Assembly (NCBI RefSeq): GCF_900143235.1
Contig: NZ_FRDF01000019.1
Coordinates: 1-33,770, forward strand
Length of the DNA: 33,770 nucleotides
Origin: Erythrobacter sanguineus
GTDB taxonomy: Bacteria > Pseudomonadota > Alphaproteobacteria > Sphingomonadales > Sphingomonadaceae
Direction of reading: 5' to 3'
The notes beneath the pieces were generated by a model that ran no database searches, had not been told where the DNA came from, and saw only the letters and a list, made by a program, of their open reading frames with translations. The position numbers were made by a program, and so were the translations under genes. Positions 8,466 through 16,700 of this stretch are shown here, piece by piece. The number at the start of each line of letters is the position of its first letter. Positions within the stretch are counted from its first letter, which is position 1.

Positions 8466-9944
8466 ATGCATGATACTGCACTCGAGATCGGTCGACTTGC
8501 GATCGAAATTTACGCGAGCAAAGACGCCAAAATCCTCGAATTGGGATCGATGGACGTTAACGGTTCGTTACGCCAGTTCGCGCCGGAGGACAGCAGCTAT
8601 CTCGGCGTCGATCTGGAGCCGGGCAAAAGTGTCGACATGGTGGTCGAACCGGGCAAGCCGCTCCCATTCGAAGACGGGGCTTTCGATCTGATCCTTGCTT
8701 CGTCCGTGTTCGAGCACGACCCTGCCTTCTGGGCGACCTTCCTCGACCTTGCACGCTTGCTACGCGACGGCGGGCACCTCTACATCAATGCTCCGTCCAA
8801 CGGAGCGGTGCATCGCTATCCTGAGGATCACTGGCGGTTCTACCCCGACTCCGGGCTCGCGCTCGAACGCTGGGCGACATCGCAGGGGCTTCCCGTCAGA
8901 CTGATCGAGAGCTTTACGGCGCCGCGTAAGGGCGACACGTGGAACGATTTCGTCGCCATCTTTCGACGCGGCGAGAGCGAAGCTGGACTGAAAGGGAGGT
9001 TCCTGCATACCGTCTTCGACGGCAAGAACGTCTGGACATTGGGTGCCAGCAAACCCCTCAAGCCGTCCGATCCGACCGAAGACATGCTGTTGCTCAAGGG
9101 GGCGCAGGAGAAGTCGAGCAAGCTCGAAAAGGAGGTTGGGGAAATCCGCGCAAAAATCGAGCGGATTTCGCAAGACGCTCACACGCTCGAAAGCACGTTG
9201 CGTCAGCGCGAGGAGGAGATCGAGCAGGTCACCCGCGAACGCTCCCAACTCGAACAGGGTGCCAAGGCCAAGCAAAACGAGCTCGGTGAGCGGCTCGAAA
9301 CTTTGCAGCAGGAACGCGATGCCGCCCGGAACGCGCTGGCAACAACCGAAGCCCGGCTCGAGGAACAGGGCAAGGCGCTTGCGCATCAGCAAGCCGAAAC
9401 GATTCGTCACGAAACTGCCAAGGCGGAGGCGCTCGCAGAACTTGCGGTCAACCAAGCCAAACTGTTCGCCAGCGAGGCAAGGCTGAACGAACGGGAAGAA
9501 TCGCTCGCGAAACTGAAGGCCAAGGCAAAGAAGGCTCGCAAAGCGCACCGGGAAGTGGAAGGCTCACTCGAAGAGCGGTTCAGCGAACTTGCAACGCTAA
9601 CCCGGCTGCTTAATGCGGCGGAAAACGGTGGTCGCGATGCCGATGCGCGCCGCAAGACCTCAGAATCGCAACGCCTCGCAGCCGAGGCGCGGAGCCGTGC
9701 AGAAGCTGAGAACCGCGCCTGGCTGGTGCGTGTACACGCCCATCTGGCGGAGATGAGATTCTGGACCGCTTTGCTCCCGCCTCCTTATCGCGAACAGCGT
9801 CGGCTTAAGGTCATGCGCAGCGCCGGATTATTCGACGCAGAGAAGTATCTTGAGCTCTATCCCGATGTGGTGGCGGCAGGCATGGACCCGCTGCGCCACT
9901 ATATTCTCCACGGCATGGAAGAAGGGCGTGAACGCCCGGTCTAA
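8466..9944 (+). CDS. SAM methyltransferase with long coiled coil and YPDV tail
   Basis: A 492-residue three-part protein. Residues about 20-200 are a class I SAM-dependent methyltransferase: ILELGSMDVNG (motif I), YLGVDLEPG, LPFEDGAFDLILASSVFEH, and a conserved HWRFY. Residues about 205-412 are an almost unbroken coiled coil rich in E, K, R, Q and A, interrupted only by a GG pair. Residues 453-492 are a small module with YLELYPDVVAAGMDPLRHYI and an EGRERP end, which occurs twice at the N-terminus of the four-module transferase at 13723. The ATG at 8466 has AAGGG upstream; a TTG at 8454 is possible. By analogy with WbdD, it may methylate the growing chain end and set chain length. Confidence 0.82.
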   Translation: MHDTALEIGRLAIEIYASKDAKILELGSMDVNGSLRQFAPEDSSYLGVDLEPGKSVDMVVEPGKPLPFEDGAFDLILASSVFEHDPAFWATFLDLARLLRDGGHLYINAPSNGAVHRYPEDHWRFYPDSGLALERWATSQGLPVRLIESFTAPRKGDTWNDFVAIFRRGESEAGLKGRFLHTVFDGKNVWTLGASKPLKPSDPTEDMLLLKGAQEKSSKLEKEVGEIRAKIERISQDAHTLESTLRQREEEIEQVTRERSQLEQGAKAKQNELGERLETLQQERDAARNALATTEARLEEQGKALAHQQAETIRHETAKAEALAELAVNQAKLFASEARLNEREESLAKLKAKAKKARKAHREVEGSLEERFSELATLTRLLNAAENGGRDADARRKTSESQRLAAEARSRAEAENRAWLVRVHAHLAEMRFWTALLPPPYREQRRLKVMRSAGLFDAEKYLELYPDVVAAGMDPLRHYILHGMEEGRERPV

Positions 9945-10093
9945 ACGCTGGTTCGGGTAAGAAACGATCAACTTGAGGCACGAATATTTGGGCAGCACCG
10001 GATTTTGCTGCTAATGGCTGCACGTTAACCCCGATCCTATCCTTCGCGCCGCCCGGGGCGCTCCCTTCATAACTCCGAATTGACGATTTAGAC

Positions 10094-11257
10094 ATGGAAC
10101 ACATTCCCCAATTGCAGCGCCGGATTGAGGCGACCAGCAAGCGCAGCGAGCTTGCCGTCCTTTTGGGGCAGTGGCGTTGGCTTGCCCTGTTCGTGCTGCT
10201 ACCGACGATGCTCGCAACGCTGTACTATGGCGTCATCTCAGCGGATATTTATGTTTCGGAATCGCGGTTCGTCATTAAGGCGCCCGAGCGCACACGAAGC
10301 AGCGGGTCCGCGATCGACGGATTGCTACAGAGCACCGGACTGGGCAGCGGCACCGAACAAGCGAGTGAAATCATCGGCTACCTGCGTTCGCGTAATGCGC
10401 TGTCCGACCTGTCGCAGAAGATCAATGTTCGCGCCGCCTTCGGTTCAAGCGAGGCGGACATCCTGAGCCGATTCCCGCTGCTTTACCAAAGCAACTCGTT
10501 CGAAGACCTGTACGAATATTACGGCTCTATGGTCACAGCCCAGACCGACAGCGAAACTGGGCTAACCGTCCTCAGCGTCAGCGCCTTTACCCCTCAAGAA
10601 GCACAGGTACTTAATGCTGGGCTGCTCAATCTCAGCGAAGAATTGGTCAACCGGCTCAACACACGGGTCAATTCGCAGGCGATCGCTGAGGCTCAGGCTC
10701 GCGTGGATGTGGCGCAGGAACGGGTGCGCGACGCGCGGATCAAGCTTGGCTCCTATCGCAATTCCTCGCAGTTACTCGACCCGCAGCAGCAGGGAATTGG
10801 CGTGCTCGAGGTCTCGAACGCGCTGATCGCACAAGAAGCCGCTCTGCGCGCGCAGCTCTCCGAAATTCGCCGCAACGCCCCAAATCACCCGTCAATCCCC
10901 GCTCTACAGGATCGCATTGCCGGCCTCGCGCAGCAGGTGGCCGAACAGACTGGGCGCGCTGTCGGCACCCCTGACGGCATCGCCGCCAAGATCACCGAAT
11001 ACGAAAACCTGCTAGTCGAACAGGAATTCGCCGAACAAACTCTTACCGCCGCCAATGCGGCGTTGGAGCAGGCGCGGGTCGAAGCGCAGCAACAGCAATA
11101 TTACCTCGAACGCGTGGTCGAACCCAATCAGCCGGATGATGCGATCAAGCCCGCCCGGCTGCGCGGCATTCTTGCGGTCCTGTTCGGCACGCTGTGCCTG
11201 TATCTTGTTGGCTGGATGCTGTCGGTGGGGATTCGCGAACACGCGTCGGAAGATTGA
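10094..11257 (+). CDS. kpsE: KpsE-type capsule export inner-membrane protein
   Basis: A polysaccharide co-polymerase/export adaptor of the KpsE/CtrB/BexC type (387 residues). It spans the periplasm between the ABC transporter and the outer-membrane exporter. One transmembrane helix lies near residues 28-48 (LFVLLPTMLATLYYGVISAD), followed by the family motif YVSESRFVIKAPE. A long periplasmic section with coiled-coil stretches (about 200-335) follows, then a C-terminal helix near 357-377. kpsM and kpsT follow directly. The 149 bases upstream (9945-10093) contain a GCGCC/GGCGC inverted repeat without a T run. The start codon has no clear ribosome-binding site. Confidence 0.92.
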   Translation: MEHIPQLQRRIEATSKRSELAVLLGQWRWLALFVLLPTMLATLYYGVISADIYVSESRFVIKAPERTRSSGSAIDGLLQSTGLGSGTEQASEIIGYLRSRNALSDLSQKINVRAAFGSSEADILSRFPLLYQSNSFEDLYEYYGSMVTAQTDSETGLTVLSVSAFTPQEAQVLNAGLLNLSEELVNRLNTRVNSQAIAEAQARVDVAQERVRDARIKLGSYRNSSQLLDPQQQGIGVLEVSNALIAQEAALRAQLSEIRRNAPNHPSIPALQDRIAGLAQQVAEQTGRAVGTPDGIAAKITEYENLLVEQEFAEQTLTAANAALEQARVEAQQQQYYLERVVEPNQPDDAIKPARLRGILAVLFGTLCLYLVGWMLSVGIREHASED

Positions 11258-11262
11258 CGGCG

Positions 11263-12045
11263 ATGAAAAGTTTCAACGCAGGGTTGCGTGTCCAGATCAA
11301 GGTCATTCAGGCCCTAACCAGCCGCGAACTGATGACCCGATTCGGACGTGAAAATATCGGCTTTTTATGGATTATGGCTGAACCGCTCCTGTTTGCAGGA
11401 TTGGTCGGCATCGTATGGTCTTTCATTAAGGCGCCTGACAATAGCGGAATAAATATTTTCGCCTTTGTGATGACTGGCTATGTTCCACTTACGTTCCTGC
11501 GCTCTTCATTCGGGCGATCGGCAAGCATCTTCGTGGCCAATTCGTCGCTGCTCTACCACCGCCAGGTTAAGGTGCTCGACTTCATCATCGTGCGGGTCCT
11601 GGTCGAATCGGTCGGCGCAATGATGGCCTATATCTTCGCCGGGATCATCTTGGCGTTCCTCGGGCTTTTTCCGTTCCCTGCCGATGTCGGAGCGCTCGTG
11701 CTGGGATGGGCAATCTATGTGTTTTTCGTGTTTTCGGTGTGCACAATCATTGCCCCGCTATCGGAAGTCTCGGAAGTGACCGAGAAGCTCGTTCCGATCA
11801 CCACTTACATTGCCATCCCTTTTTCCGGCGTATTCAACCTAGCAGCATGGCTACCGGTGGATCTTCGCGATGCGCTGATGTGGTCCCCACTTGTCAGCGG
11901 AATGGAACTCATGCGCTATGGTGCGTTCGGGAGCGTGGTCACACCTTATTACGATATTCCAAAAGCGCTGGGCCTGTCGATTGCCTGCCTACTGGTTGGG
12001 TTGATATTATGCCGCCGAGTTCGCAGGACAATGACCATCACATGA
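11263..12045 (+). CDS. kpsM: Capsule ABC transporter permease
   Basis: Membrane subunit of the ABC exporter that moves the finished lipid-linked capsule chain across the inner membrane. It has 260 residues with about six hydrophobic helices and the ABC-2 family pattern: TSRELMTRFGRENIGFLWIM (residues 19-38) before the first helix, then FVMTGYVPLTFLRSSFGR, and a late PLVSGMELMRYGAFG. The ATG at 11263 lies 5 bases after kpsE. The open frame runs back to 11194, but that part is inside kpsE. The stop overlaps the kpsT start by four bases, so the transporter subunits are translationally coupled. Confidence 0.94.
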   Translation: MKSFNAGLRVQIKVIQALTSRELMTRFGRENIGFLWIMAEPLLFAGLVGIVWSFIKAPDNSGINIFAFVMTGYVPLTFLRSSFGRSASIFVANSSLLYHRQVKVLDFIIVRVLVESVGAMMAYIFAGIILAFLGLFPFPADVGALVLGWAIYVFFVFSVCTIIAPLSEVSEVTEKLVPITTYIAIPFSGVFNLAAWLPVDLRDALMWSPLVSGMELMRYGAFGSVVTPYYDIPKALGLSIACLLVGLILCRRVRRTMTIT

Positions 12046-12689
12046 TCGACTGCTGCGATCTCCATATGAATTACCGCAGCGGGCATGTGACCAAGCATGT
12101 GCTCAAGGGCGTCAGTTTCGCGATCAATCCGCGCGACCGGATCGGCCTGCTCGGGCGGAACGGAGTTGGCAAGTCAACCCTGATCCGGCTGATAGGTGGG
12201 GTCGAGATGCCAAGTTCAGGCAATGTGGTTCGCCGCATGACCTGTTCTTGGCCGCTCGGCTTCACGGGCGGTTTTCAGGGTAGCCTGACCGGTTATGACA
12301 ATGCCCGCTTCATCGCCCGCATCTACGACAAGTCCTACGCTGAAATGCGCGATTTCATTGAGGACTTCACCGAATTAGGCAGCAATCTCAAGATGCCGGT
12401 CAAGGATTATTCCTCCGGCATGCGCGCGAGGCTAGCATTTGCTCTATCCTTGGCGATTGAGTTCGAGTGTTACCTCATCGACGAGGTGATCATGGTTGGC
12501 GACAAGAATTTCCAAGACAAGTGCAAGGCCGAATTTTTCGAAAAGCGGACCGATCGTGCACTGTTGTTGGCATCGCACAGCCTTGAAATGGTGAAGCAAT
12601 ATTGCAACCGGGCAATCGTTCTTCACAATGGCAAAGCGACCTTGTACGAAGACGTTGCGGAAGCAGTGACGATGTACGAATCGCTCTAA
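12042..12689 (+). CDS. kpsT: Capsule ABC transporter ATPase
   Basis: The 215-residue ATPase partner of KpsM. Walker A GRNGVGKS (38-45), signature YSSGM (123-127), Walker B CYLIDE (143-148) and the switch His169 in LLASHS are all intact. The length fits the KpsT type. Wzt proteins of O-antigen systems carry an extra C-terminal carbohydrate-binding domain, which is missing here. Recognition of a modified chain end by the ATPase itself is therefore not expected. The start chosen is the ATG overlapping the kpsM stop; an upstream ATG at 12009 would add 11 residues. Confidence 0.94.
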   Translation: MIDCCDLHMNYRSGHVTKHVLKGVSFAINPRDRIGLLGRNGVGKSTLIRLIGGVEMPSSGNVVRRMTCSWPLGFTGGFQGSLTGYDNARFIARIYDKSYAEMRDFIEDFTELGSNLKMPVKDYSSGMRARLAFALSLAIEFECYLIDEVIMVGDKNFQDKCKAEFFEKRTDRALLLASHSLEMVKQYCNRAIVLHNGKATLYEDVAEAVTMYESL

Positions 12690-12722
12690 GATTGGCACGG
12701 CCATGGCGAGGAACACGGCTTT

Positions 12723-13673
12723 ATGAACTATCCCGTCTTTCCGGGCGTGCCGCGAATTGAATCGCCGCTCTTCTCGCAGGACGGCTTGGCTGATCTGACC
12801 GCCGCAGAGCAAGTGATCGCACGTGATCTCAACGCGCACGGGTTCGCCGTGTTCGATTTTCCCGATCCCGATGTCGAGGTTCGGATCGAACGGATAAAGG
12901 CCAACCTCGGTCCGCATTTCGACATCCCGTTTGGCGATCCTGCGGCCGACAAGACCCGCGGCGAGCGGCGCGTTCAGGATGCATGGGAGTTCGACGATGA
13001 CGTGCGCGCCATTGCGTCCAACCCGCAAGTGCTCAGCTTGCTGCGCAAGCTGTATGGCCGCGCAGCCTTTCCGTTCCAGACGCTCAATTTCCCGGTCGGC
13101 ACGCAGCAGGCGGTGCATTCGGATTCGGTACATTTTTCCTCGCTACCCGAACGGTTCATGTGCGGCATCTGGCTGGCGATGGAGGATGTGGCGGCTGGGG
13201 CCGGTCCGCTGTTTTACGTGCGTGGATCTCATAGCTGGCCGATCGTGACCAATGCGATGATCGGCCGTCGCGGGTTCGGACAGGACCTGAATTCCGCCCA
13301 AGATCCGTTCGCCGAGGCCTGGAGCGCGCTGACCCGCGCGCACGGAGCCTCGGAAGAACCCTTTCTGGCGCGCAAGGGCCAAGCCTTGATCTGGAGCGCC
13401 AACTTGCTGCACGGCGGCAGCCCGCAGACCGATCCGACCCTGACCCGCTGGTCGCAGGTGACCCATTACTTCTTCGACGACTGCATCTATTACACACCCG
13501 CATTTTCCGACGAGGCGATCGGACAGTTGCAAACCCGTGAACTGGTCGCAGTTCATGACGGCAAGGCACGACCGAACATGTATCTGGGGGAAGTTATTGG
13601 GGACGGCTCTTCCATTGACGTCCGTAAAAAAAGGCCTCGGCTTCGGAGCCTCCTTGGATTTCGACCAGCCTGA
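12723..13673 (+). CDS. Phytanoyl-CoA dioxygenase (PhyH) family hydroxylase
   Basis: A 316-residue Fe(II)/2-oxoglutarate-dependent oxygenase. The iron triad is visible as His132 and Asp134 (VHSDSVHF) and His230 (LLHGGS), with Arg242 in the usual place for binding 2-oxoglutarate. GPLFYVRGSHSWP (161-173) is a family hallmark. GAGGAA lies 9 bases before the ATG. It sits between the ABC transporter and the four-module transferase, so it may hydroxylate a capsule sugar, a precursor or the lipid anchor. PhyH enzymes act on very diverse small molecules and sequence alone does not give the substrate. Confidence 0.85.
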   Translation: MNYPVFPGVPRIESPLFSQDGLADLTAAEQVIARDLNAHGFAVFDFPDPDVEVRIERIKANLGPHFDIPFGDPAADKTRGERRVQDAWEFDDDVRAIASNPQVLSLLRKLYGRAAFPFQTLNFPVGTQQAVHSDSVHFSSLPERFMCGIWLAMEDVAAGAGPLFYVRGSHSWPIVTNAMIGRRGFGQDLNSAQDPFAEAWSALTRAHGASEEPFLARKGQALIWSANLLHGGSPQTDPTLTRWSQVTHYFFDDCIYYTPAFSDEAIGQLQTRELVAVHDGKARPNMYLGEVIGDGSSIDVRKKRPRLRSLLGFRPA

Positions 13674-13722
13674 CTTTAAGATATTCGTAAATCGCTATAA
13701 TTTCAGTCAAGAAGGTAAGCAG

Positions 13723-16700
13723 ATGCAGAACATTGATCCCAACAATGTTGAATTAATCCGTAAGTCTGGATTTTTCGACGAGGAATTTTACCTCGCAAAT
13801 TACTCAGACGTTGCAATGGTTGGGATTGACCCAGTTGTTCATTATTTATGGATAGGTGCGGCCCTCAAGCGAAATCCTTCGCCAAACTTTTCGACCGAAG
13901 AATATCTGTCCGCGAACCCCGATGTGGCGCGGAGTAACCTTAACCCGCTAGTCCACTATATCAAATGGGGTTCGCACGAGGGGCGCCGTGCTTATGCAGC
14001 TATATGGCAAGACGAGAAAGACCTACGGGCTCCTGCAAAGCGTCTGATGGAGCGGCACACTCGCGATTGGGATGATGATTCATCCGATTTAATCGGACAG
14101 CAAATACGCCAGGCACATTCCGCGGCCGAGAGGGATTTGGTTTCGATAATTATGCCAACCCGCAATCGCGCCGACAAAATTAGGTCAGCAATACAATCGG
14201 CACTTTGTCAGACACACGAAAATTTCGAGATCATCGTCATCGATGACGGAAGTACCGACAACACGCGCCAGGTCATAGCGTCGATAACCGATCCGCGCCT
14301 CCGGTATATCCACAACGACGGCCCTCATGGGGTATCACGCGCACGAAACCTCGGACTGGATACGTCGACGGGGGACTGGGTATTCTTTCTGGACTCCGAC
14401 AACACCTGGATGCCAGAGATGGTCGAAACAATGTTAAAGTTCGCCGAGGCAAATACCCTTTCGGCTGGCTATTGTGCTGCCAATATCATCGATGATCTGG
14501 GACAACGCAAATCAGTGCTCTATGCCGATTTTGACTTTGAGTCACTCATTCGACAAAACTTCATCGATATGAATTGTTTTTTTATGCGAAGAGATGGTGA
14601 TTTTTTGAAGTTTCGATTCGATGAATCTTTATATCGCCTGGTGGACTGGGATTTCATTTTACGCATAAGCGCCCGCACGAGAATTGTTGGCCTACCATAT
14701 TTGGGTGTGCGATATTATGATGGCAGAGCACAAAGAATTAGCAATAGCGAATACAAGCAAAATACCGAATTCCAAAATGTTGTTAATAAAATTAGAGTTA
14801 ATGCCAGGCAAGCAATTATTGAAGAATTGCCAATTGAAGACTCTTCATCAAAGCGCATCGCAATAGTTTGGCATGTATATCACACAGACAATATCGAATA
14901 TTTTTTAAACAAGATAGAGATGATCGAATTTGACTTCGATCTGTTCGTGACCACGTCACTTCAGCCAGACGTCAATGCGATTTCACAAATTCGTCGGGCT
15001 TGTCCCAACGCCAAGGTATATTTTTTCCCAAATGTCGGAGCTGATATTGCCCCCTTTCTTGAGCTCGCTTCCACGCTCAAGAATTACTCATTGGTTGGGA
15101 AAATACATACAAAGCGCAATATGGAGCAATGGGGGGATACGTGGCGGCGTGAGCTTATGGATTCGGTCCTCCGCTCACGGAGCTATATCGATAAAGTCGT
15201 AGCGCTGTTCCAATCGAGCCCGCACCTGAAGCTAGTGTGTTCAAAGAACTTGTACAAGCACGGGCGCAGGTGCTCTACACCTGAGACTTTAATGCAAGTA
15301 AATTGGCTTGCTGAGAAGACTGGTCTGGAGAGGCACATCAATGAAGAATGGGCGTTTGCTGCCGGAACCATGTTCTGGATACGGCCCGAAGTTCTTCAAC
15401 CCATAGCCCGTTTTATGTGTGATTCGTCAGGATATAGCGGGCGGGTTCGTGAAGATGGCGATATCGAGCACGGGCTTGAGAGAGTACTTGGTTTAGCGCT
15501 TTGCGCCTATCCTGAAGCAAAGGTGGGGCTTGCAGACTCTTCGGGGGAGATAAGCATCCATTCTCCAGTTGAAGGCTACAACAAGGAAGCCATCACGAAC
15601 ACTCTCAGGCGGTTGTGCGCCCAGCGAGCTAACGATGATGATCGTGCTGTGAAAGTTGCGGTGAGCGGCACGGATCCGAAGGCGGGTTCAGCATCACCTC
15701 GAAGCGCTGTTGAGGTTCCGAAAAGCGCACGATACTCTCTTCGTTTCTATCCCGATTACACCGTCAACAACGCTTATCAGAACTTGCTGTACAAGTCACT
15801 CGAGGGGATAGATGTCACGCCCGGTGACATCGATTCCTGTATCGCACTGCTGTCCCGTTCGGGATCAGGCGACACGCGAGTCGTCTTTCATCTTCATTGG
15901 ACCAATCCGATCTTCGCTAACGGCTCAAACGAAGCCGATGCTGCTCAGCGTGCGAGCGATTTCGTCGCAAAGCTGCGGCTTTTTCATTCACGAGGCGGAA
16001 GAATTATTTGGACAATCCACAATGTGATTTCGCACGAGCCAAAATATCTTGACGTCGAGCTGGATCTGCATCGCACCTTAGCAAACCTATCCGACTGGAT
16101 TCATGTCCATCATTTGGCTGTCGTCGAGGATGCGCGGCCCCACTATACGTTACCGCCCGAAAAGGTGCTTGTCGCAGCGCATGGTAATTACATCGGCACC
16201 CTGAATACCGAAATTACTAGCGCGGAAGCGCGTGAGAGGCTTGGCATCCCGATGCACGCAACCGTGTTTCTGTTCTTGGGGCAGATTCGCAGTTACAAAG
16301 GCGTCGACGAGTTGATCGACACGTTCAACGAGCTTAGTAGCCACCACGATAATGTTTGGCTGGTCATGGCGGGCAAAATGCTTGGTGTATCGCAGCAGGA
16401 GGTCGCCGCCCGCCTTGGCAGCCACGGTCGCGTTGTATTTCGTCCCGGGTATGTGGCGGACGAAGATATGCAGATTTATCTCAACAGCGCGGACGTAATG
16501 GTTCTGCCATATCGTAAGGTTTCGACATCGGGTTCGGCGCTTCTAGCGATGTCCTTTGCACTGCCGGTGATCTGTCCAGCCTCAGGTTTGCTATCCTATC
16601 TGATTGAAGATGGGAAGGAAGGCTTCCTCTACCCCCCCGACGAGCAAGGTGGACTGCGCGCTGCGATGGAGCGCTTTCTGGTGTCTGCGCCGGCAGAACG

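Noticed and set aside
8760..9548. 262-codon minus-strand frame rich in Phe and Leu
   Set aside because: It is the antisense of the coiled-coil coding region: Glu and Lys codons read as Phe and Leu on the other strand.
13537..13722. Earlier start of the giant transferase inside the PhyH gene
   Set aside because: The ATG at 13723 has a good ribosome-binding site and comes just before the first recognisable module.
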